Below, one piece after another: positions 13,538-24,362 of a stretch of DNA of 64,000 nucleotides. This stretch comes from Udeniomyces pyricola (taxonomy: Eukaryota; Basidiomycota; Tremellomycetes; Cystofilobasidiales; Mrakiaceae): contig BCIK01000002.1 in NCBI GenBank assembly GCA_039545295.1, positions 2,496 through 66,495 on the forward strand, written 5' to 3'. Made by a program: the position numbers and the translations under genes. Positions within the stretch are counted from its first letter, which is position 1, and each line of letters opens with the position of its first letter. The notes under the pieces are model-generated. The model saw only the letters and a list, made by a program, of their open reading frames with translations. It did no database searches and was not told the DNA's origin.

Positions 13538-14092
13538 ACAAAAGGGGGATGGATGGTGGAGAGTCGAAGATAAGGAGAAGAGGAGAAGCCTGGCAGTGGA
13601 TTGACGGGTGGATTGATGGGTTGTTGCGCGACTGGTGGTTATTTACGAGTAATTGAATCGGTTCAACGTGTTGAGCTAGCTGATGGTCCAGACCTAGTAG
13701 GCTTATAATAAGCAAAATAAGCCATTTTCAATCTGTCGTGCTGCAGCTCTTCAAGCTTCGAGCCGCTCCAGTGCTCCAGCGGCCAGCAGCCGACTCCTGC
13801 TCACCAGAATCAGGATTACCAGACCCAAGCGCACAAGCGCACAAGCGCACAAGCGCACAAGCGCACAAGCGCACAAGCGCACAAGCGCACAAGCGCACAA
13901 GCGCACAAGCCTCGCTAATAGTCGCTGCTTCCCCCTTCCTCTCTTGTCATCCTCCTAATCCTCATATCTCATCCACCCCCGCCTACTTCTCCCTCCCCTC
14001 CCACCCACAAAAACCATCTCATTCCGTCGCTCATTCATCCACCCCACTCACCCCATCACCCCCTTCACACAACTCATCCTCAATCTCTCAAC
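13538..14092. promoter_or_regulatory. Divergent SNT1/YRA1 intergenic region
   Basis: Non-coding spacer between divergent starts. It contains the 8-bp tandem array described separately and a pyrimidine-rich stretch (CCACCCC, TCACCCC) immediately before the YRA1 start, typical of fungal 5' untranslated leaders. Confidence 0.5.
13829..13908. repeat. Tandem octamer GCGCACAA x10
   Basis: Ten perfect head-to-tail copies of GCGCACAA fill 13829-13908, ending at 13908 just before GCCTCGC. The array starts about 265 bp upstream of the YRA1 start codon. A frame through it encodes an 8-residue repeat, but nothing else in that frame looks like a protein, so I treat it as a non-coding minisatellite. Confidence 0.95.
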
Positions 14093-16363
14093 ATGGACGT
14101 TGATATGTCGCTCGATGATGTGAGTTCTTCCTATTCCTCACTCATCGCCTTTTCTTATCCATACATCCCGTCCCTCTGTCTGACGCGTCTTTTCCTGCCC
14201 TTTACCCCTTCTCCCCTTCTGGGTTCTTCCCCACCAATCATCAATCCCCTTCGCCTTTTGCACCTTTCTCTCAAACTCATGATCATTCACCCGATGTGTT
14301 CTCAGATGATTGCCTCCAAGAACAAGAGCTCTCGACGAGGAGGCCGCCAGAGCGGTGGACGTGGACCTCGTGCTCCCGCCGCCCCTGCCACCGCGCCCGC
14401 TTCCAACGCCCGCGATCGCTACGCTCGCGGTGCCGTCCCCATCACGCAGGCCGTCCAGTCGCGTCAAGCTGCCGCTGCCGTTGCCATCCAAGCTGGTCCG
14501 AGGAGCGGATCAGACGATCCGACCTTCAAGGCTGTCAAGATCATCATCTCCAACCTGCCGCTCGATGTTGACGATGCCGCCGTCAAGGTTCGTTGCTGGC
14601 CTAGTTCTTTCCCGATATGCTCCTCCCTGCTCATAAATGTCAAGTTCGCCATGAGCTTTCTGTTTTTCACATGCCATCAGTTCATGCATCTAGCTTTCCG
14701 CCGGGCTTACACAACTCCTGACCGTCTTGCTTGTTCAGGATCTGTTTCAATCGACCGTCGGACCGACTCGAGAATGCTTCCTTGCCTACGACCGACACGG
14801 CAAGCACAAGGGCGTTGCTACCGTTGTCTTCAGCAAGCAAGGCGATGCCCAGAAGGCCTACAAGCAATGTCAGTCTCTTGTCCGTCGTTGTGTTGAGTTT
14901 TGTTCAACCTCGGTATATCGGACAACTCACCAAGCTTCACCGTTTCCTTCTCTGCATATAGACAACAACCGACTTATCGATGGACGTTAGTCTTTATTCC
15001 CTAACCCTCGCAGCTTCGTTTGTCTTTCTCACCGGGCTGTCACCACAGCTACGTCTGGCTCGTTGCTGCACCAAGCCTAGAGTACAGCTAGCCGTCGACC
15101 ATTCAGTGGTGCCCTTTCACGCCCTGGTACTCGCTCGAAACGTCTCGAAAACTACCCATTTGTCGACAAGGTTATCTGAATGACCAGGTTTCCATCGAAC
15201 CAGTCAGCATCTATCCTGAGCGTCAGCCGCCTCCGTCACGTCCGAGATACGGAGCATTTCGAGGCAAGGCAGCGACTCCTTCTCCTCTTTCGTTCGGGCG
15301 CGGTCTGGCGATGAGGGATGAGACCGTATGGCCATTGCTCTGGCCACGCCCTGTCCACATGCCTTCCGACGATCACCGTCGACTTTTCGCTGGCAAGTTC
15401 CATCGCGGTCGAGCCTTCTTCAGCTCGACTCTGGCGCGTATGTTCTTTCCACAGGAGATCTTTGCACCCTGGAGGGTCATGGCTTGTCCAACTGTTGTAC
15501 TCCGGGTTCCGCTTCACCGTACAAAGGCCTGTTCGACGTCGCCACACCTTCACCGCCCGCCTCGCATATTCGCTGGACACCCAACTGATTCGACTTTCAC
15601 TCTTACTCCTCTTGCCCCTATCATGATGGTCAACGTTCCCGACGCGTCCCAATCTTACTCCACATCCCACTATCGATCCTCTTTTACCCTTTCTTCGTCC
15701 CGCTTTCGTCGTCTTTGCCTTGTCGGCTCCCTTTCCACCCAAATCTGCAACATTCCATCTCCATCGTTGTCGACTCCACCTGGTTCGGTCACAAATAGGA
15801 ACCCCGATGAAGGTTGAGGTCGTTCTTTCGGCTCTTCCGACCCCATCTCTGACTTCGCGAGTTGCGCCTGTCGTCGCTGCCCCGGTCACATATGTTCCCG
15901 TCGCTCCTGTTGGCCAGACTGGTGTCGCCGTCCCGATGACTAATGGTGGAAACCGGTGAGTTGTATCATCGGAGGTCTCTCATTTGCTGTGTCAATTCTG
16001 TTTTGATCTGACTGTTCAAGCATCATGCGGGTCCAATTCTCTTCGCTTTCCGGCCGTTCAGCGCTCCTAGGGCTCCCGCTGCTAGGCGATCCAGTGGTCG
16101 TGTCGGAGGCGCTGCTGGAAGTCGACAAGCTGGAGGTAGGGGAGAGCGACCTCCCAACAGGCCGAAGAAGACGCAGGAAGATCTCGATGCGGAGATGGAG
16201 GTGTGTCCTTGATAATCCCCTCTCATTCAGCCGAAACGATTTGCGTCTGTGGCTTACATTTGAAGTTCCACTGATGTTATCGTTCACGTGTGTGTCGATG
16301 CGTATCTGTCATTTTGTTCGACAGAACTGGAGCAGTGCCAATGCCGCTTCTACGACCGCTTAA
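14093..16363 (+). CDS. YRA1: YRA1/ALYREF mRNA export adaptor
   Basis: This is the nuclear RRM adaptor that binds spliced mRNA in the TREX complex and hands it to the Mex67 export receptor. The N-terminus MDVDMSLDDMIASKNKSS gives the UAP56-binding motif (LDDMIA). An RGG-rich stretch follows, then the RRM with RNP2 VKIIISNLP, the helix DLFQSTVGPTRECFLAYDRH, RNP1-like GKHKGVATVVF, and YNNRLIDGRTPMKVEVVLSA. The C-terminus repeats the UAP56-binding motif as KKTQEDLDAEMENW before STTA and stop. Exon joins are exact: V.K|DLFQ, KQ(Y)|NNRL, and DG(R)|TPMKVEVV across a very long 813-nt intron (14986-15798). Further introns lie at 15956-16070 and about 16201-16322. All other introns in the gene are about 60-175 nt. 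Confidence 0.94.
14986..15798 (+). other. Unusually long YRA1 intron (813 nt)
   Basis: The donor GTTAGT follows the codon fragment GGA-C and the acceptor ACAAATAG precedes GAACCCCGATG. Splicing these restores LIDGRTPMKVEVV, the conserved end of the RRM. Retention would meet a TAG stop at once. Inside the intron, about 15186-15800 is open in one forward frame and about 15236-15800 is open in one reverse frame. Neither translation resembles a family I know. Confidence 0.85.
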
Positions 16364-16564
16364 TCGTCAAGTCCGGAAATACTCATGAGGGCAGGAGAGG
16401 GTGTGGGGGAGGGCGGTCTTATGCACTATGCTTTAGTCTTGATCATTGGCAACACGTGTGATTTGAATCAAAATGACATCTAGTATCGTGAAAAAAGGTC
16501 GTTACATGCATCGCGCTCTCAACTCCATTGTCAACTCTGCGCCCATCCCTGGAGTGTGCCGTAA

Positions 16565-19195
16565 TCAATCCAGCTTCAACACACTAAATGCCCCTTGTAC
16601 TGCATACCTCAACCCACTCTCGCCAGACGTTCTCGCTCCGTGGAAGACAAGTCTTGCGAGGACCTTATTAACGTAGCACAACCACGTTCAGTAGACATCA
16701 GTCACTATGGGCTGACCGAGCGAAGGTGGGAGATAAACCTAGCGATAGGTGGCTGTCAAGACTCACCTCTCCGAATTCTACCACACAAGCAACAACAATG
16801 AGCCAGATAACGACCCAGGTAATCTTGTGCATTCCAGTGTTATCGACGTGCTCGTGAATGATTTGTAGCTAAGAATAGGATGGGAAACCAAGGGCAACAT
16901 TAAAACGTTGTTCGGCGCAGTAATAGACAGCTTGCGCCGAGATGACATACCAGATCTCCCGCTACACCGAGCTTCTCGTTGAGGACATAGACCCTGCCGT
17001 CTATCTCAAGGTACTCTCGAACGGCATCATACAGTGAGGTGAGGGACGCTTCAGACCAGAAAAGCTCGGGAGTATCTAAGAAGTTGAATTACAATAGGTC
17101 AACAAAGTCGTTTCGGATAACATCTTCGACGGCGGGTGAGAATGGCTAACCTAACACATTGCTGACGAGATTGACCTCGACCCTCAGGCTGAACAGACGT
17201 CCAGTCAACATGACTGCCTCACGTCTATCTAGACTAAGAGTGCCAGTCATGGCAAGTTCTTTTGGGATGTACGAGGTCTCGCCTAGAGTGGCCTGTACAG
17301 CCGATTCGTAGACGGACAACTTGGTCGATTGAGCCAACGCATGGGAGAGGGAAAGCTTGAGAAGGTGAGACGGCGACTTAAAAGTGAAAAGATCGTTGTA
17401 CTAAGGTGTAAAAGTAAACCATCACGCAAGCAAGACACGGTCATCAATGTTTGCCAGCAGCAAGAATCAGACTGTCAATCTTTGGACGTACGATTCGAGG
17501 ATAGCTAGCTGTAGGGGAGCGTAGGAATAAAGATGAAGGAATTAGCATCAATCAAAGACGTCTAGACACATAGTTTGGTTGAAAAAATTGACACGAACCT
17601 GTTGGATCGTACACGAAATGGCACTCCTCAAGTTCCCAACCTCGCTCTTCGGGAGTTCCGCCCTCGTCTCCAAAGCTCTTAACCCAAGTCCCTCCTCGTT
17701 CACAATCCTCGAGTATGTCTTTTTCGCGACCTTCAGTGAAGCCTTAAGCACATATTGGAAAGCATGACTCGATCAGAGGGGCTGAGTAGCATGAATGTGC
17801 GGATCACATTTGAATACAAACACGCACCAAAAAAGACGGAAACTCCGTAGTCAAAGAAAATAGCTTCAGCAAGTTTGGGCTCTCGCGAACGTGCCGACAT
17901 AGTACGTATATGCTTGGCGGGGGGAGCTGGAGTAGGGTCGGGGGCCGAGGCTGAAGAGGACGAGTCGTGGGAGTTCACTGAGGCGAAAGTGTCGGACGAT
18001 GGGAACGACGTTACGTTCTCGGGACTCGTGGCATAGATCTGCCCATCTTGAGTTGTCGTGCTTCTCTCGTTACTACTGGACGGATTGTCTGAGTCCTCGA
18101 TGGTTTCAGGCTGTTCGAACGGGAAGTATGAATCGACGTAGCCAGTCTCTTCGGCTTGATCCATGGCATGGAGGATTGAGCCTCCCCCTGGTGATTTTGG
18201 AGCAACAGAGGATCGGACCTTGACATTGGCTCCATATCCGGGCAAGAGAGGAAGTGTGTAGCTATCAGGCATACGAAGTGAAGAGAGCAACGGGGAGAGA
18301 AGGGGAGGAATCGCCCGAACGCGACGATGACGATGGGTACGCGTGTCAGGATAGATACCTCAAGCCAGCTGCATCTAAGCTCAGGTTATGACTCACACCG
18401 CATAGATGGCCTCATCGAAGATTCGGACCTCTGCTCCGTGTTCGCGTTTGAGAAAAGCAGCGAGTGCTCTGTTGCGAGCGCAGTCAGAGAACGGTAGAGT
18501 CAGTCACGCGTCTTGGGAACAAGGAAATGAGATGTGCACGTGTGGCACTTACTTAAGACGATACGACTCCGCCGTAGCTACCGTAGGAAGGATGAATATG
18601 GTCGTCAGTATGCTACCATGATGCAAACTCGTTGCGCTAGGCCCATGAAGCTGAAGCGTCTATACTCACCATACGCGGTCAAACGGCCAAAGCCACCTCT
18701 CTCCCTTTCCTCCTTGCTCATCCTCTCAGCTTCACTTCTCTCATCACCACGCTCGTCCTCTTGATCTGGAGTGTCTCTCTTGGGTGGTGCTGAGTTCGGT
18801 GCGACGTTGCTGATACCCGGGTGATTGGGAATCGGACGGCTTTGTACATCCTCGGGTAGGAAGACGAGCTTCTTGCCCGTCTTGGAAGTTCGGGCAGGGA
18901 GCGAGAGTTTCTCACGGACCTGACCAGGCGTCCCCTTGCCCATACCTATCTGAGATGAAGGTGTTGGAGAAATTGAGTTGTTGGCGATTGGAAGGTTAGG
19001 AGATTCCTTGCGGACGCGTGAAAGCAAGTGGGAAGGGAGAGCCGATGCTGGCGACGGTCGCGACTGAGGGGCGTTGCTGGACGAGGCCGATCGAAGAGAT
19101 GAAGGCAGACCGGGAAACTGAGCCTGCTGGGGACGTCTAATTTGAGGAGGAGGAGCTGAGCCTGAAGCGGCAGGAGTGGCGATGGGCCGCGACAT
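16565..19195 (-). CDS. RMD1: RMD1-like DUF155 mitochondrial/membrane protein
   Basis: This is a member of the RMD1/RMND1 (DUF155) family, whose fungal members are sporulation and vacuolar or mitochondrial proteins with a C-terminal membrane anchor. The N-terminal 150 residues are disordered (Pro/Ser-rich) and lead to KTGKKLVFLPEDVQSRPI and RMSKEERERGGFGRLTAYAT. The domain continues AESYRLKALAAFLKREHGAE, VRIFDEAIYAV, LPLLPGYGANVKVRSSVAPK, AIFFDYGVSVFFG, FTEGREKDILEDCERGG, WELEECHFVYDP, TKLSVYESAVQ, SYIPKELAMTGTLSLDRREA and LTGRLFSLRVEVNLVSNVL. The anchor is ITWVVIWLIVVACVVEF. A 25-nt microexon (18553-18577) encodes ATAESYRL. The C-terminus after the last intron is VLARLVFHGARTSGESG...LKLD. Every expected family block is present. 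Confidence 0.92.
18553..18577 (-). other. 25-nt microexon of the RMD1-like gene
   Basis: The exon lies between acceptor ...CTACGGTAG and donor GTAAGT and supplies the codons for the conserved residues ATAESYRL. It joins TAY(G) upstream to (AA)A-GCA-CTC downstream with correct phase on both sides. Confidence 0.85.
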
Positions 19196-19233
19196 GGATG
19201 GGAAGTGAGTGAAGGAAAGGGAAGTGGGGGGGG

Positions 19234-19268
<35 letters not shown>

Positions 19269-19843
19269 AGGATGAGTGTTTAGGGGCCTCGTATTTGACA
19301 ATCATGATTTATATTCAAGCTTCAAGCACGATTAATGATCATTCATCATGTTCAATTAACAGCTTCATACCTATACAGCACAGCATCACAAGCGTTTTTC
19401 CATCATCCAATCATTTGTAGACTTGTGGCGCTCGATGTGCGTGAGCGAAACACCATGCGATCTAGCTTGCAGGTCTTGGTTATGACCTGCAGTGGCATGT
19501 TGTATGTGTGGTCCATGCCAGCAGTGTGACGTCAAACGTCGAAGACTGACATGTGTGATACTGTGTGATCATGTTGTGAATTGTGGGAGCCGTTCTGGAA
19601 TGTGAGTCTGTGAGAATCCTCTGGTGTACGTGCGCGCTTTTTACGAGTTCAATTACACGAGTACGATGATGCCTAACAGTGTTCTGTATACGCCCAACGA
19701 CCAACTGCAACTACCAACGTCCAGCTCAGAAGGCCCCGCAGACTTCTACAGACTATCCCGACATCCGCTTCTTCACGATCTCGGCTTCCTTTGGCCACGC
19801 TCTGACCTGCTACACTAAACTCCATTATATCCACTTCTGTACC
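19196..19843. other. Intergenic region between divergent genes, with a (TG)n tract
   Basis: A G11 tract (19226-19236) runs directly into about 13 TG repeats (to about 19263), 31 bp upstream of the RMD1-like start codon. The remainder has no coding character. It must contain the promoters of the RMD1-like gene and of the unrecognised gene starting at 19844. Confidence 0.6.
19226..19263. repeat. G11 plus (TG)13 microsatellite
   Basis: Eleven G followed by about thirteen TG dinucleotides. On the RMD1-like sense strand this is a CA repeat followed by a C run in the presumed 5' untranslated region. Confidence 0.9.
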
Positions 19844-21940
19844 ATGACTACACTCGAGGCCCACGCCCCACCCTCACAAACACTACAGTCTCAACCCGGC
19901 CCCTTCATCTCCACCGCTCTGCCCGCCCCTTTCCCAGCCCTAGCGCTGGAGGCTCTTAGAAACTCTGACCAAGAACCCCATCTACCCCATCGCGTCCAAA
20001 GCTCGTACCTCGTCGATCAGGTGAATATTGTAGACGACTTGTGGCTCAACCCGTTAGCTGTGTCTGTAGCTCATCTTCTGGTCGCTATGGCCTTCTTTTC
20101 TTGTCTATCTTAGGAATTGGTCCAGACCGTCCAGCAAGCCCGGGTACGTTTTCCTGTCATTGCTGAGGAGGATCAGCCTCTTCGACTATCCCAGAGTACC
20201 ACTACATATCCAAATCCATCTGACGCTTGAATTCATCTCCAGGACGCTTGCCTCACCGCCATCACTGTAACGCTCGCTCGAGCCTTTGCCCCTGTCTCGA
20301 CCGAAGGTCAACCCCCTCCTCTCTCACCTATCAACACAAGCCTGAATCAGACCGTTGATCTTCTCCGTTCCATCGACGAATTCCTTCCTGTCCAACCTCT
20401 TGCCGTGGACCCTTCTTCCAATCTAACGGCGAGCTCGCACAGTCTCGCAGTGGAGCTCGAAGTCAGAACGCAGCGCGTAGAGGATGCTAGCGTGCTTGAG
20501 CCGCGAGCAGGACAGCTTCTTGGTTCATTAGGGCAGCTTGTCGGCATTTTGACTGAATTGATAGGGGAAGAGACCGAAGAGAGCTATCACGACGATCAGC
20601 CCGCACAACGACCGTCTTACGAACTCATTGATCGACTCCTGCTTGTCCGGGCCCGTCGACCTCAGCACACCACCTCAGCCAGGCAGATTGTCTGGGCCAA
20701 AATCGACCTTCTCCTTGCCACTGTCATCACTCTCACTCATTCCGAATCGTCTCTGGATTACGAACAAACGCAACGTGTTTCTGCGAATCATGACCTTCCG
20801 CCAGGGTATGAGATCGGCGCTGGGTCTTCTGATAACGAGCTTCACCCACCTACGTATACCGATCAATCCCGCTTCTCCTCAGAGTCCGTTTTTCGAACAG
20901 ATACCGCGAAACAACCTGCCACTCAATCAGAGCGCGCGGAATCCCCGCCTTCGTCTCGCTCAGAGAAACTTCGCCTCGACCTTGACGCCGTTACATCGGC
21001 CATCGATCGACTCAGCGCTGTTGCGCCCCAACTCACCGACCAGAGAGCCACTCTTCGACCAGTCACTGTCGCTCAACTTCGGGAAATTGAAGTCGCTCGC
21101 ATGGTCGGGCGTGGGCGAATGCTTGATCAGACAGCAAGTATCTCTTTAGAGGGCCCGGTCGACGCCACTTCTTGGAAAGGAAAAGGACGATCCGGCGCAC
21201 CGCACGAGGATGAGCTGGGCGCTATATGGGACAAGATTGAGAGAGCTCACAGTCGTCGCCTGGACAGGCAAGAGGCTGTCATGCGACCAGAGGCGGAAGA
21301 GCTTCGAGTGAGTCCATATCTTCACTCCAAAATGCAAGGCAAACCTTTTCATGGTGCTCACCAGACACATTGTCAACTTGGTCACTCAGAAACAAGCGTT
21401 CATGAACACCCTCGTCGCGGCCGGTGATAGTGGTCGTATGCACTCGCAAGACTCGTCGCCGTCGCCATCGTTCACCTCTTTTCAGCATCGCACAAGCTCT
21501 GCTACATGCTCTGACATGCTTACCATCGATCAGTTCATTTCTGAGAGTGAGCCTTCTACCTGTCATGTTTGATTTGTAATAGAACGTAGGATGAGGGCTA
21601 CTCGATCACATCTGTTGACGCCTTACTGTATCACCCTTGTTTCACTCTTTCTTGGGCTGCTCACGTAGATGATGGCAAGAGTTCTGAGACGACAGAGTCG
21701 AGATTGAGCTTCGACCGCCCTCGCCAGTCTTTGTCATCTACCACATTTTTGTCCCCCTACTCGTCCAATGCTGCCCCGATTGTCCCCATAGTAGAATCTT
21801 CCGCCATGTCTAAATCCACCGAGCTCTCGGTCACGTCGAGCACAAACGATGCGCCACCTAGCTCCACTGCCCATCATCCAGATACCTACCAAACATCTAG
21901 AGACTCGGCTAGACCGACCCATGGTGCGGTCGTTTTTTAG
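19844..21940 (+). CDS. Unrecognised protein, partly helical, Ser/Pro-rich C-terminus
   Basis: I do not recognise this protein. It starts MTTLEAHAPPSQTLQSQPGP and is split by five introns whose joins keep phase: LVDQ|ELVQTVQQAR|DACLTAITV..., EAEELR|KQAFMNTLV and FISE(N)|DGKSSE. Predicted helical segments include ACLTAITVTLARAFAPV, QTVDLLRSIDEFLP, RAGQLLGSLGQLVGILTELI, KLRLDLDAVTSAIDRLSAVA, PVTVAQLREIEVARMVGRGR and DELGAIWDKIERAHSRRLDR. The last 150 residues are Ser/Thr-rich and probably disordered. No signal peptide, transmembrane segment or catalytic motif is visible. The total is about 600 residues. It lies 290 bp upstream of the UBE3D-like gene on the same strand but appears to be a separate gene, since it ends with its own stop. 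Confidence 0.75.
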
Positions 21941-22227
21941 GACTCGTTAAGGACTTTTTCGTTCTTCTACCTTCTTGCCTTCTAAACTCTATTCCCATGT
22001 GCTTCCAATATCACCTCGTTTCCGTGCCTTTTGACCCTTCCTCCTGAAACGCTTACTTTGTTTACGATTCATGATTCGCTATTCCTTCCATTTCACATTT
22101 ATCATTTGCTTGACGCCGCATTCTTACTATATGTATGACCTATTACACGAGCCCTTACTAACAGATTCTCCCTTGTTTTTTTTTTTTTTTTTTTTCTTGA
22201 CCCAAACCAGTTTGTCCTCCTGGGCAG

Positions 22228-24119
22228 ATCGCCGCTTGGTCATATATAGCTGAACTCCAAGAATCGATACGTGTTATTCAGCTTCACGTCAACGCCAACT
22301 TGCTCACAGCTCCTGATGAGCTACACCTATACATTGATTCCCCGACTTCCGAACCCTCGACTGTGATAATCCGATCGTCTTCTCAACCTTGCCTTGCACT
22401 CAAAATCGTCCTTCCGACCGCAATAGATTGCTCCGATCTTTTACCAGCCCTCACACTTCTCACGTCTCCGGACGGCACCGCACAACTCAGTGCTCGTCTT
22501 CCGGCAAGCTCGAACAGGCAGATCTCTACAGAGTATACGACCCCCATATCTGCTGCATCGCTTGCCGCACTTCGGCCACATCTGTCTTCTCTTGGCTGCT
22601 CTGATTGCTCGTCGCCACTGGTTCTGATGTCCCGCCTACCCCCTGATCAGAAGGTTTTCCAAGACCTGCCCTCGGAGCACTGGGAAGAGCTGGTTGGTAC
22701 TTGGTTGTGTCATGACGAAATGAAGCTCGACCTTGGTGGACGAGAAGGTGGAGGTGGTGGCTCTGAAACCAAAGGTGGCGGTTGGTGGCCAAGAAACGGT
22801 GAGGTCCTCGTCGGCGGAGGCTACATTTTGGTTCGAGGCGATCTGATGCGGGAGGGATCCTGGAGACAGCGGGCCTCCTCAGACGTGAGTCCCCCCCCCC
22901 CCCCCCTTCCCCCTTCCGCTCCCACCTCCTACAGTCTTCACTTTGCTCCCCCCTCCCCTTTCTTCCATCTCCAGCGCACTTTCTGTGATGCTCGTCCAAC
23001 CCTGATAGTCATCTCACTGGACCAAAAGAAGGCCGCCGTTAGATAATCCTTACTGGCGTTTCTCTTTTTCATGATGTCGGTCGCAACTCTCAGACGTATG
23101 TTAGTTTCTGGGAGCCTTGGAAGCACTCAGAACCCCTTGCCGGGTTCTTATGCGTAACATGTATTCCGGAGCTATCATACCGATGAGAGTCGGATCGTCG
23201 GATCAAAAGGGAATGGCAAGGCCCCTTCCGAAAGAAGGGGTTTTGTGGCGGTTGATACATAGCATGTCCTACATCTAACCATCGTCTTACAACAAACCTC
23301 TGAAACTGAGCATCAATAGTTTCGGATGGCTACGCGGCACGAAACATCTCGCTCAATCAGACGCTATCACAGATGCTTCAACGATCATCTATCTTAACCC
23401 AGACTCTAGTCATCTCCAAAGTTGATGCTGACACCACTGTTGCTCTTATGTCTGACTCCAAACAGAATTCGCTTTGGCGACCTATTCTCTGCACAACCTG
23501 CTCGGCTACCATCGGAAGTCTACATATCCTCACGTCAACTTCAACAGCAAGCGAGACGTTCAAACTGCAAAAGTACGCTTTCCAGCCAATCACTCGTCAA
23601 GGCAGTCCTCGCACGCCCAAGCGGCATCCGCTAGGTGTTTTTGTCAGCGAGGACCTGCTTGAGTTGGCGGATGCTCATAGATGTTACCACTTCGTCGTTG
23701 AGGCCGAGGAATGCCCTGACGCGCCCCGGATCATGGTGAGCAAGGGATTAATCATCCTTCGATGGCTGATTGCATATCGTTCGGTCTTTCTACTGACGAA
23801 TTGACGAGGCTTTATCGGCGTGCAGATTTGGTTGCTCAACCCTTCCATTCATATCACTCACTCCAACCATACCGAGAGTGTGTCCTTCCCTATCGATCCA
23901 ATACGTGCCATCAAGCTACTTTACGCTGTCCATCCAGTAGCTGAAGAGTCCAAGATGGTCTCTTCATTGGCGGACCAGTTCCGCACAGCGGAGCATCTCG
24001 TTTATCCATCGCTCATTGTGGATCGACTGGTGGAGGAGCTGAATACCAGCAACAAGCGCTACCCGATCTCCCAGCGCAAGATCATGTTGTTTAATGCTGG
24101 GATTCTTGAAAGGTTATGA
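22228..24119 (+). CDS. UBE3D-like HECT_2 (E2-binding) protein
   Basis: This matches the HECT-like E2-binding family (HECT_2, human UBE3D), proposed ubiquitin ligases that bind UBCH10-type E2s; the yeast relative Ipa1 acts in mRNA 3'-end processing. The start region reads AELQESIRVIQLHVNANLLT. The CxxC box and family signature are seen in LGCSDCSSPL and DLPSEHWEELVGTWLCHDEM, followed by NGEVLVGGGYILVRGDLM. A second CxxC is in WRPILCTTCSATIG. The C-terminal core has FKLQKYAFQPITRQG, IWLLNPSIHITHSN, IDPIRAIKLLYAV and the final RKIMLFNAGILERL. The start codon was not found and must lie in an upstream exon between about 21941 and 22227. Exon structure between 22888 and about 23460 is unresolved; a C16 tract and a hairpin lie in that part. 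Confidence 0.8.
22891..22906. repeat. C16 homopolymer in an intron
   Basis: Sixteen consecutive C directly follow the intron donor GTGAGT of the UBE3D-like gene. Confidence 0.95.
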
Positions 24120-24362
24120 TCATGAACCCGGTCCTACACATCGCAGCTCGGTGCTGACTGCCGTACTGTGTCTGGTTTGGTCAACAAAGTGGTCACGGTA
24201 CCCAAGATGAGAAACCTCATGAAATCGTTCGTTGCGTTTGTGCCTGGCAGAACGTATCCTTAGAAAACCCTTCAAGACCGAAAAGCAATCACCAGTCCGA
24301 GTACAACCAAGTGACGTGAGGCCGGACAAAGCAGTTACAACACATTGAGATTAGAACGCGTA

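Noticed and set aside
13738..14103. ORF encoding an 8-residue peptide repeat over the GCGCACAA array
   Set aside because: Any 8-bp repeat gives an 8-residue periodic frame; the flanks are non-coding and the frame overlaps the YRA1 start.
15236..15889. 217-residue minus-strand ORF overlapping YRA1
   Set aside because: It is antisense to a YRA1 exon and intron, has no recognisable motif, and begins inside the YRA1 coding exon. It is kept only as an oddity of the long intron.
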